Part shown: positions 32,957-39,849 of the stretch, in pieces
Layout: each line of letters opens with the position of its first letter
How positions within the stretch are numbered: position 1 is the first letter of the stretch
DNA from: VRUE01 sp035318745
Lineage (GTDB): Bacteria; Actinomycetota; Thermoleophilia; Solirubrobacterales; 70-9
NCBI GenBank assembly: GCA_035318745.1
Contig: DATHEA010000020.1
Coordinates: 1 to 58,613, forward strand
DNA length: 58,613 nucleotides
Reading direction: 5' to 3'
The notes under the pieces: generated by a model
Databases searched by the model: none
What the model saw: the letters and a program-made list of their open reading frames with translations, nothing else
What the model was told of the DNA's origin: nothing
Program-made: the position numbers and the translations under genes

Positions 32957-33538
32957 TCAAGCATGGGCTTTGAGCTCCGCCAGGTGCGCTAAGCGCGGAT
33001 CGCGTTTGCCCACCATGCGCTCGAGCCACTGTTCGACCTCGTCGATGCGGAGGTCGTCGGTGGCAAGCAGCATCTGCTCGATGTCCAGCCAGTCCTTGCG
33101 GCGGTCGAACATTGCCTTGCACACCACCAGGTGCTCGGGTGAGAGGATCGAGACCGTCGTCCCGCCGAAGGGCACGCGTCGCGCCTCCCGGCGCATCTCG
33201 TCGTGAATCGGGTCGTAAGCGAAGAAGAGGTCGACCGGGTTGTCTCCCCACCACAGACGGCACTGGCCATCTCGTTCCAGGGCTGCCGGCTCCAGAGCCT
33301 CGATCGCGACGCCGAGCGGGCCGAGTGCGGCGATGACTTCCTGCCAGTGCTCGGCCGGGACGAATACGTTGAGGTCGATGTCAATCGTCGCTCGCGGAGT
33401 TGCGTAGTAGGCGAGCGCCAGCGCTCCGCCAAGTGCGTGGGGGATCTTCGCCGCCCCCAAGGCTTCGTGGATCGCGATCACCTTGTCGGGCAGCGGCGGC
33501 TGTTCGCTGCTTGCGGTTCTTGGCTTCGAGTCATTCAT
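32957..33538 (-). CDS. Nucleotidyltransferase-like protein, putative toxin
   Basis: A 193-residue protein with a minimal nucleotidyltransferase core: HALGGALALAYYATPRATID followed directly by IDLNVFV gives the G-G and D-x-D metal-binding pattern. A third acidic residue is available in WGDNPVDLFFAYD. This matches AbiEii/MNT-type enzymes, many of which are toxins that add nucleotides to tRNA. It overlaps its upstream partner by 4 bp. The partner plus an operator-like palindrome makes a two-gene toxin-antitoxin layout. An alternative is a housekeeping nucleotidyltransferase of unknown target. Confidence 0.75.
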   Translation of the reverse strand: MNDSKPRTASSEQPPLPDKVIAIHEALGAAKIPHALGGALALAYYATPRATIDIDLNVFVPAEHWQEVIAALGPLGVAIEALEPAALERDGQCRLWWGDNPVDLFFAYDPIHDEMRREARRVPFGGTTVSILSPEHLVVCKAMFDRRKDWLDIEQMLLATDDLRIDEVEQWLERMVGKRDPRLAHLAELKAHA

Positions 33539-34038
33539 CGTCGGCTCGAATCCAGCCGGGGAAAGCGCAGTGGTTTGCCTTTGCGCCCGCCATGCGGGAG
33601 GGCATCAGCAAGCAAGAGAAGATCTACGAGTGCCTTGCCGCGCTCCTCGAGCGAGGCCGCCATCCATTCGGCGACCCCGAACTCGGCCTCGCTCTCCGGC
33701 GGGGGCGTCGCGCCGTCGGCGCGGCCATGCTGAAGTAGGTGGAGGAGCATGCGCTGCAGCGTTGGATCCGGCCGGCGCCCCTTTCCCAGCTCCGCGATCA
33801 ACTCACGAGCTGCTCGATCGGCGGTTGGACGAGCAACTGGCGCACCGGCTCGTCGTGCGGCTCGCCGGAGCTCGGCGGCGTCGATCGCCTTGATGGCCTT
33901 TTGCTGGGCTTTCTCGACAACGGAATCGTCCAGCTCGCGAAACGAGGCGAGCGTGCGGCTGCGTGGCCCCTTGGGCGTGTTAGCCGACTCCCGGATCTCG
34001 AACCGATCCGGCGGCTTGGTGGCCACGACGAACGTCAT
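33535..34038 (-). CDS. Putative antitoxin/partner of the nucleotidyltransferase
   Basis: A 167-residue, mostly helical, charged protein of no family I recognise (starts MTFVVATKPPDRFEIRESAN). It precedes and overlaps the nucleotidyltransferase gene by 4 bp, the usual order antitoxin-toxin. Its start codon lies inside a 24-bp palindrome with a -10 element TAATAT nine bases upstream, so the message is leaderless and probably self-repressed. The role is inferred from context and promoter design only. Confidence 0.6.
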   Translation of the reverse strand: MTFVVATKPPDRFEIRESANTPKGPRSRTLASFRELDDSVVEKAQQKAIKAIDAAELRRAARRAGAPVARPTADRAARELIAELGKGRRPDPTLQRMLLHLLQHGRADGATPPPESEAEFGVAEWMAASLEERGKALVDLLLLADALPHGGRKGKPLRFPRLDSSRR

Positions 34039-34060
34039 AGTGGGTAAATATTACCACTAT
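34037..34060 (-). promoter_or_regulatory. Leaderless promoter embedded in operator palindrome
   Basis: ATAGTGG and CCACTAT flank a 10-bp AT-rich centre that reads TAATAT on the minus strand. That hexamer is nine bases before the ATG, and the ATG itself is in the right arm. A protein bound here would cover -10, start site and start codon. Confidence 0.7.
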
Positions 34061-34090
34061 TCGCCAAATGAGAGGAGATGCGGCAGCGCC

Positions 34091-35455
34091 TCAGACCTCA
34101 CCCAAAGAGACGGCGTGGTTGGCGACCACTCGTCCCTCGGGGTCCCACTTGCTCTTGACTTCGCCGAGGCGGGCGCAGACGTCGGGCGGCAGGATCGCGT
34201 CGACGTCGCAGGGCCCCTCGACGAAGTTGTAGTAGCTGCCGTCGGCGCGCCAGGGGCGCATCGTCTCCTCGATCTTGGCCAGGTGGGCCGGGATCGCCTC
34301 GCCCAGCTCGGGCGTCATCGGCATGCCGACGCTGTACATGGCGAAGCTGGCGTCGAGATGCGAGAGGGCGCCGCCGCTCTTGTCCGGGCGCCCCAGGGCG
34401 CCACCGAGGTGGCGCAGCTCGCTGAGCAGCAGCGGCGAGCCCGAGCCAGGCCCGACGATCGAGACGAAGGCGTCGATTACATCGTCTGAGAGCTCGCGAA
34501 TCGTCCGTCCTTCGCCGATCCCGGGCACCGGGTTCTCGGGGTCCATGTGGATCCGGCACAGTCCCGCGGCTGGCATCCAGGCGAAGGTGTCCATGATCGT
34601 CTCGCCGATCTCGCGCAGCGGCGCGACCGTCGCTTCGCCCTCGGCCTGGCCGCCGATGCAGGCGGCGTCGATAGTCAGCAGCGGCCTGCCGCGAATCGGC
34701 TCGGGCACGTCTGGAATCGGCGGCGGGGTTATGAAGCGGACGACCGAGGTGACCTCATCCGGGACGCCGGCGGCCCAGTCGCGATAGGTGCGGACTGCGT
34801 CGACTCCCACCTCGGCGGGGAAGACGAGGGCGCCCGCGTAGATCTCGTCGATCGGCAAGAGAGCGAGGCGCAGGGCGGTGATCACCGCGTAGCCGCCACC
34901 GCCACCGCGCAGCGCCCAGAAGAGGTCGGCGTCGTTGTCGGCGTCGACACGACGCGCTTCTCCACCGGCGTCGACCAGCTCGATCGCCGTAACGCGGTTG
35001 CAGGCGAAGCCGTAGCGGCGGCCGAGCCAGCTCAGCCCACCGCCGAGCGTGTAGCCAGTCACGCCGACGTCGGGGGCGGAGCCCGGCATCGAGGAGAGCC
35101 CGTGCTCTCCCGCGGCCTCGCTGAGCTCGAGCACGAGCACGCCGGCCTCGACCCGCGCGGTGCGGGCGTCGGGGTCGATCTCCACGCCGCGCATCCGCTC
35201 GGTCTTGAGCAGGATCGTCCCGTCGAGCGGCCCCAGCGGCGCGGCGCCGTGGCCGGTGCCCTGGGCGGCCACCTTGAGGCCGTTCTCGGCGGCGAAGCCG
35301 ACGGTAGCGGCGATGTCGTCGGCGCTCTCGGCGAAGACGACGGCAACGGGCTGCTGATCGGCGGCCAGGTTCCAGGCGAGACGCGCCTGATCCCAGTCGG
35401 AGTTGTCGGGGGTGGCAATCCGGCTGGCGAGCGTCAGCCCGGTGAAGTCGCTCAT
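34091..35455 (-). CDS. FAD-linked oxidase, berberine-bridge-like (PCMH type)
   Basis: A 454-residue flavoprotein. The PCMH-type FAD-binding domain covers residues ~30-210 (KVAAQGTGHGAAPLGPLDGT, then VTGYTLGGGLSWLGRRYG). The usual His for covalent flavin attachment may be the one in GTGHGAAP; a second attachment Cys is not seen. A short BBE-like C-terminal segment (YYNFVEGPCDVDA... RLGEVKSKWDPEG) is present. Such enzymes oxidise sugars, alcohols or alkaloid-like compounds with O2; the substrate is unknown. It lies downstream of rpiA on the same strand with a 32-bp gap, in reverse order of transcription (rpiA first). Confidence 0.88.
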   Translation of the reverse strand: MSDFTGLTLASRIATPDNSDWDQARLAWNLAADQQPVAVVFAESADDIAATVGFAAENGLKVAAQGTGHGAAPLGPLDGTILLKTERMRGVEIDPDARTARVEAGVLVLELSEAAGEHGLSSMPGSAPDVGVTGYTLGGGLSWLGRRYGFACNRVTAIELVDAGGEARRVDADNDADLFWALRGGGGGYAVITALRLALLPIDEIYAGALVFPAEVGVDAVRTYRDWAAGVPDEVTSVVRFITPPPIPDVPEPIRGRPLLTIDAACIGGQAEGEATVAPLREIGETIMDTFAWMPAAGLCRIHMDPENPVPGIGEGRTIRELSDDVIDAFVSIVGPGSGSPLLLSELRHLGGALGRPDKSGGALSHLDASFAMYSVGMPMTPELGEAIPAHLAKIEETMRPWRADGSYYNFVEGPCDVDAILPPDVCARLGEVKSKWDPEGRVVANHAVSLGEV

Positions 35456-35487
35456 GTGGGGTCTCCTCGAAGGATCGGTGAAGGGAT

Positions 35488-36135
35488 CTAGTGCAGCTTC
35501 AAGCGGTTCACTGCGTCGCCTGCCCCGACCAGAACCTCGCTCACCATAGAGGGAGGGAAGAGGCCATGTGAGGAGATTCCCGGGTCGGCGTCGAGGCGGG
35601 CTGCGAGGGCTGCCGGATCGCCGATCTCGCCGCGGTAGTCGGCGATGACGCCGCCGTCGGGGCTGTGGGGCACGTCGCGCAGCTCGACCTCGGGGCCGAG
35701 GCGGGCAAGGGTCGAGCGCAGGCCGAAGGCCAGCAGCTCCAGCGGCACCGGGGTGCTGAGCGAGTCGACCGGCTTGCTCGAGTCGGCTATGACGACAAAG
35801 CGCTGGGCAGCCGCAGCGACGATCTTCTCGCGCTGGTGGGCGCCCCCACCGCCCTTGATCAGCCAGCCGTCGGGGGTCACCTGATCGGTGCCGTCGATTG
35901 CGATGTCGAGGCGCTCCAGCTCGCTGAACTCCTCAACCGGGATGGCCAGCTCACGCGCCTGTTTTTCGGTGGCGAGCGACGTGGCGACGCAGCGGATCCC
36001 GCTCAGCCCGCGGCGGGCGATCGCCGGCAAGAGGAGCGCGACGGTAGAGCCGGTGCCGAGGCCGATCGTCATCCCGTCCTCGACCAGTTCCGCCGCGGCC
36101 TCAGCGGCGATGCGCTTCTCGTCGTCAGCCCCCAC
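35488..36135 (-). CDS. rpiA: Ribose-5-phosphate isomerase A
   Basis: A 215-residue enzyme interconverting ribose and ribulose 5-phosphates in the non-oxidative pentose phosphate branch. Family motifs: GLGTGSTVALLLPAI, AIDGTDQV (catalytic Asp) and WLIKGGGGAHQREKIVA. The GTG at 36135 gives the standard length; upstream open frame is very Arg-rich and unlikely to be translated. Only 26 bp separate it from the divergent FHA gene's ATG, leaving no room for Shine-Dalgarno sites, so both are probably leaderless. Confidence 0.93.
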   Translation of the reverse strand: MGADDEKRIAAEAAAELVEDGMTIGLGTGSTVALLLPAIARRGLSGIRCVATSLATEKQARELAIPVEEFSELERLDIAIDGTDQVTPDGWLIKGGGGAHQREKIVAAAAQRFVVIADSSKPVDSLSTPVPLELLAFGLRSTLARLGPEVELRDVPHSPDGGVIADYRGEIGDPAALAARLDADPGISSHGLFPPSMVSEVLVGAGDAVNRLKLH

Positions 36136-36161
36136 GGCCGGGACTTTATGCTCGCGTGGCG
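36136..36161. promoter_or_regulatory. 26-bp divergent leaderless promoter region
   Basis: TATGCT at 36147-36152 is nine bases before the FHA gene ATG; on the other strand TAAAGT is seven bases before the rpiA GTG. The two -10 elements nearly coincide, so the genes may compete for polymerase. Confidence 0.55.
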
Positions 36162-36740
36162 ATGGACGCACGCATCTGGCTAACGGGCAAAGGCGCTGAG
36201 CCGCGGTCGTTTGCGTTGGCGGGGCAGACGACGGTCGGGCGCGATCCCGAGGCTGACGTCTGCATCGACGACGACGCCGTCTCCTGGCATCACCTCGAGA
36301 TCGAGAGCCGCGGTCGTGTGCTGATGGCCACCGACCTCGATAGCCGCAACGGCACCGCGCTGAACGGCGAGCCACTCGACCGTCCACGCCGCCTCCGCGA
36401 CGGCGACGTGCTTACCGCGGGCGACTACCGGCTCGAAATCTCGGATCCGGTCCCCGGCAGGGCGGGCGCGACCGTTGCCGCGAGCGAGCCCTCGGTTGCG
36501 CTCAACGAGGAGGAGCGGGCGACCGCGGCGGCGCTCGTCGCTCCCTACCGCAGCGAGGGAGCCTTCGCCGGCCGTCCCGCCACGCGGGCGGAGCTCGCCG
36601 AGGCGCTCCACGTCAGCGAGCGCACCGCCCAGCGTCGCCTCGACGCGCTCGCCGCCAAGCTCGACGTCCCCGGCGACGCCGGCCGCGAACGCCCCCGCCT
36701 GGTCGCCGCCCGCGTGATCGAGCTCGGCCTCGACCGCTGA
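36162..36740 (+). CDS. FHA-domain protein with C-terminal HTH
   Basis: A 192-residue protein. Residues ~10-95 are a forkhead-associated domain: TTVGRDPEADVCIDDDAVSW, then HHLEIESRGRVLMATDLDSRNGTALNG (given as two adjoining parts of the FHA core: GR, SxxH and NG residues all present). It should bind phosphothreonine. Residues ~135-185 form a winged helix (RAELAEALHVSERTAQRRLD). This combination suggests a transcription factor or adaptor controlled by a Ser/Thr kinase; one is encoded 1.3 kb away at 38000. ATG 36162 fits the leaderless promoter; GTG 36156 is an alternative. Confidence 0.85.
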   Translation: MDARIWLTGKGAEPRSFALAGQTTVGRDPEADVCIDDDAVSWHHLEIESRGRVLMATDLDSRNGTALNGEPLDRPRRLRDGDVLTAGDYRLEISDPVPGRAGATVAASEPSVALNEEERATAAALVAPYRSEGAFAGRPATRAELAEALHVSERTAQRRLDALAAKLDVPGDAGRERPRLVAARVIELGLDR

Positions 36741-36745
36741 CCCGA

Positions 36746-36767
36746 ACCGGGCCAGACGTGGCCCGGT
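36746..36767. terminator. Perfect 9-bp hairpin after the FHA gene
   Basis: ACCGGGCCA and TGGCCCGGT enclose the loop GACG, five bases after the stop codon. A T/G-rich but not pure U stretch follows. It is a probable terminator. Confidence 0.65.
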
Positions 36768-36848
36768 ATGTGTCGTGGTTGTCGTTGGCGCGCTCGCTCC
36801 GCTCGCGCAGCATCGGTGGTGCAGGTTCCACCAACGAAAGGAATTGCC

Positions 36849-37904
36849 ATGCGCCACCGATCGTTACTCATCTCAGCCCTAGCCCTGCTCAGCCTCGCCA
36901 TCCCGGCGGCGGCGAGCGCGGCGCCCTCGACCGGAGCCGTCGTCTTCTCCAAATCGTCGACGGTCGGAGGTGTCGCCAAAGGCGGTCTCTTCGCGGTCCG
37001 CAGCGGGCATCTCAACCAGCTGACCGAGAATCCATCCGACACCGAACCGGCGTTCTCTCCCGATGGGCGGACGATCGCCTTCGTCCGTGCGGGGGACATC
37101 TACTCTGTCCGGCCCGACGGCTCCGGCCAGCGGCAGCTGACCAGCGGTGCGTCACTCGATTCGGCGCCGATCGTGTCGCCCGACGGCAAGCGGGTTGTCT
37201 TCGAGCGCCGCGCCTCTGAAGGCGCCCCGGCGGACTTCTTCAGCGTCAGAGGGCTGGGTGGCGGTCTGCACGCTCTGACGAGTGGCTCCGCTGACGACCA
37301 CCAGGCCGACTTCTCTCCCGACGGTCGCGCGATCGTCTTTGTCCGCGACAGTGGCGATCCCGCCAACACCAGGGAGGACCTCTACTCGATCCTGCCGAGC
37401 GGGGCGCATCTTGCCCGCCTGATCAGGACCGAAGGCGTCGACGAGTTCAAGCCGCGCTACTTCGCCGGCGGCATCCTCTTCAGCCGCGGCGAGAGCAGCG
37501 AAGGGCCGGCGGCATACGCCGACGTCTACACGATGCGCCGCAACGGCACGAAGGCGAAGGCGCTCGTCGCCGGCGTCGGCTCCGCCTATGTCGAAGACGT
37601 CTCGTCCGATGGCCACACCCTGCTCTTCCGCCGCGACCAGGGACTCTGGTCGAAGCGGATCGGTCCGGGCAAGGCGCGCAAGCTCGCCCAGCTGCCGGAT
37701 GGCTCGAAGACCAACGGCGTCTTCTCCTCCGACGGGCGCAGGGTCGCTGCCTTCGTCGGGGTCGAAGACCAGCAGTCGCTGGTCGCGGTCGATGTCGCCA
37801 CTCGCCACCAGACCGAGCTCGCGGAAGGCTTCGAGGCCTCCGAAAAAGACGGCACCGTGATCGGTCCGGTGATCGCATGGCAGCCGGTGCCCCATAGGGG
37901 CTAG
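36849..37904 (+). CDS. Secreted TolB-like WD40/PD40 beta-propeller protein
   Basis: A 351-residue protein. The signal peptide is MRHRSLLISALALLSLAIPA with cleavage after ASA. At least five PD40-type repeats follow, recognisable by the F-S-P-D-G pattern: EPAFSPDGRTIAFVRAG, PIVSPDGKRVVFERRAS, ADFSPDGRAIVFVRDSG, VSSDGHTLLFRRDQG and FSSDGRRVAAFVG. That makes a TolB-like propeller acting outside the membrane, probably in protein-protein contacts. GAAAGGA ahead of the ATG serves as Shine-Dalgarno. There is no Tol-Pal context. Confidence 0.82.
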   Translation: MRHRSLLISALALLSLAIPAAASAAPSTGAVVFSKSSTVGGVAKGGLFAVRSGHLNQLTENPSDTEPAFSPDGRTIAFVRAGDIYSVRPDGSGQRQLTSGASLDSAPIVSPDGKRVVFERRASEGAPADFFSVRGLGGGLHALTSGSADDHQADFSPDGRAIVFVRDSGDPANTREDLYSILPSGAHLARLIRTEGVDEFKPRYFAGGILFSRGESSEGPAAYADVYTMRRNGTKAKALVAGVGSAYVEDVSSDGHTLLFRRDQGLWSKRIGPGKARKLAQLPDGSKTNGVFSSDGRRVAAFVGVEDQQSLVAVDVATRHQTELAEGFEASEKDGTVIGPVIAWQPVPHRG

Positions 37905-37922
37905 CTGATCGCGAGCCGACAG

Positions 37923-37972
37923 GACGTGCCGGTGCTAAAGGGTCCATATGGACACCGGAGCACCGGCACGTC
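37923..37972. repeat. 50-bp palindromic element, intergenic copy
   Basis: Perfect 14-bp arms GACGTGCCGGTGCT / AGCACCGGCACGTC surround a spacer containing the 12-bp palindrome GTCCATATGGAC. The outer motif and the central palindrome recur at 51809-51856. It lies between the TolB-like gene and the kinase gene and could form a strong hairpin, possibly a terminator; no other feature is seen in 37905-37987. Confidence 0.8.
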
Positions 37973-37999
37973 CGCCATCGGCGGCTGTATAACCGCCCG

Positions 38000-39811
38000 G
38001 TGGCAGATCCCGCTATCGGCTCCGTCCTCGCCGGCTACCGCCTCGATGCGCTGATCGCGCGCGGTGGGATGGGGGTCGTCTACCGGGCGACCCACCTGGC
38101 GCTGGACCGCCCTGTCGCGCTGAAGGTGATCGCGCGGCAGTTTGCCGACGACGAGGGATTCCGCGACCGCTTCCTGCGCGAGTCGCGCCTCGCCGCCAGC
38201 CTCGACCATCCCGCCGTGGTCCCGGTCTTCGACGCCCGCGAGGAGGACGGCGAGCTGATCGTCGCGATGCGCCTCATCGCGGGCGGCGACCTGAAGAAGC
38301 GGATCAAAGCCGGCGGCTCGCTGCCGCCCGCGGAGGCGATCGGACTACTGGGCCAGATCGGCGCCGCCCTCGACGCCGCCCACGCCGCCGGCATCGTCCA
38401 TCGCGACGTCAAGCCGCACAACATCCTGCTCGAAGGGAACCGCGCCTACCTGACCGACTTCGGCCTTGCCAAGGCGCTCGGAGACAGCGGCGTCCTCAGC
38501 GGCACCTCGGTCGTCGGCACGGTCGAATACATGTCGCCCGAGCAGTGGCGCGGCGGGAGCGTCGGGCCGGCGGCCGACGTCTACGCGCTCGGATGCGTGC
38601 TCTACGAGGCGTTGACCGGAGTGGTCCCTTACGCCCGCCGCGGTGGCGACGCCGAGCCCGAACTGCCCCAGGGCCTCGACGCCGTGATCGAACGCGCCGT
38701 TGCCAAGGATCCTGGCGAGCGCTACGCGACCGCCGGTGAGCTGATCGAGGCCGCGCGCGAGCGCCAGGGGGCGACGCCGGCGGCGACTCTGGTGCTCTCC
38801 CAGGCGCTCGAGCAGCCGACCGTGCCCCTGGACGGCGAGGCGAGCGTCCGTCCAACGGGGCTGCATCGGCTCGCCCCAAGGACGAAGCAATGGCTGGGTG
38901 CTTCGGTCGCGTTCCTCGTCGGCGCGGTCTCGCTGGGATTTCTGCTGTTGGGCGGCGACGGTCCCTCCGTCTCGGCGCCGATCGAGGTCGGTCGCCCGCC
39001 GCTCCGCCTCGCGGTCGATCCGCAAGCCGTCTGGGTCACGAGCGCGCTGGACGGCACCCTCTCCCGGATCGATCCCGGGACCGCCGCTGTCGCGGGCCGG
39101 CCCATTGATCTCGAAAAGGGCATCGCCGGGGTGACGACCGGCGCCGGCTCGGTCTGGCTCTCCAGCCTACGTCGCGGCGAGGTCCTGCGGGTCGACCCAG
39201 CCACTGGACGGGTGACCGCCAGGATCGACGTCGGCGGCCGTCCCGGTGCGATCGTCTTCGGCGGCGGCAGGGTCTGGGTCGCCGACGACGATGGAGCGGG
39301 GGTGACCGGGATCAGCGCGGCCGGCGCGCACATCTTCAAGCGCGGCCTGCCACCGCACGTCGCCCCGCTGCGTCTCGCGGTCGGCGCCGGAGCGGTCTGG
39401 GTCAGCAGCGCGTCCACCGGCGCGGTACGGCGCATCGACCTCTCCACGGCGCTACCCGGGGGACCGATCCCGGCGGGTCGCGGGCCTGCCGGAGTCACGG
39501 TCGGCGGTGGCCTGGTCTGGGTCGCCAACAGCCGCGTGGACCGCGTTACGCGGGTCGATCCCGCGACCCACGCTCTCTTCGGGTTGCCGATCTCCGTCGG
39601 CGAACGCCCCGGCGGGATCGACGCCGGCACTGAAAGCGTCTGGGTCGCCAACGCGGCCGAAGGCAGCGTCAGCAGGATCGGGATCGAAAGCGGTGAGACG
39701 GACGGCGATCCGATTTCCGTCGGTCCCGATCCCGGCGCGATCGCGGTCGGCAAGGAAGCCGTCTGGGTTGCCAACAACGGTGACGGCACGGTTACCCGTA
39801 TCGAACCCTGA
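38000..39811 (+). CDS. Transmembrane Ser/Thr protein kinase with beta-propeller sensor
   Basis: A 603-residue protein. Residues ~13-265 are a Hanks-type kinase: ARGGMGVVYRA (P-loop), K42 in VALKVI, HRDVKPHN with catalytic D136, D153 in LTDFGLAKAL and GTVEYMSPEQ. One membrane helix at ~300-318 (ASVAFLVGAVSLGFLLLGG) leads to an extracytoplasmic domain of seven repeats with the pattern AVWVxxxxxGxVxRIDP, a Vgb/YncE-like seven-bladed propeller rather than PASTA repeats. It should sense an external ligand and phosphorylate cytoplasmic targets, possibly the nearby FHA protein. The start is GTG, with TATAAC six bases upstream (leaderless type). Confidence 0.93.
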   Translation: MADPAIGSVLAGYRLDALIARGGMGVVYRATHLALDRPVALKVIARQFADDEGFRDRFLRESRLAASLDHPAVVPVFDAREEDGELIVAMRLIAGGDLKKRIKAGGSLPPAEAIGLLGQIGAALDAAHAAGIVHRDVKPHNILLEGNRAYLTDFGLAKALGDSGVLSGTSVVGTVEYMSPEQWRGGSVGPAADVYALGCVLYEALTGVVPYARRGGDAEPELPQGLDAVIERAVAKDPGERYATAGELIEAARERQGATPAATLVLSQALEQPTVPLDGEASVRPTGLHRLAPRTKQWLGASVAFLVGAVSLGFLLLGGDGPSVSAPIEVGRPPLRLAVDPQAVWVTSALDGTLSRIDPGTAAVAGRPIDLEKGIAGVTTGAGSVWLSSLRRGEVLRVDPATGRVTARIDVGGRPGAIVFGGGRVWVADDDGAGVTGISAAGAHIFKRGLPPHVAPLRLAVGAGAVWVSSASTGAVRRIDLSTALPGGPIPAGRGPAGVTVGGGLVWVANSRVDRVTRVDPATHALFGLPISVGERPGGIDAGTESVWVANAAEGSVSRIGIESGETDGDPISVGPDPGAIAVGKEAVWVANNGDGTVTRIEP

Positions 39812-39849
39812 GGCGGCCGCCGGTTAATCAATAGGATCGGTCTCCGGTC

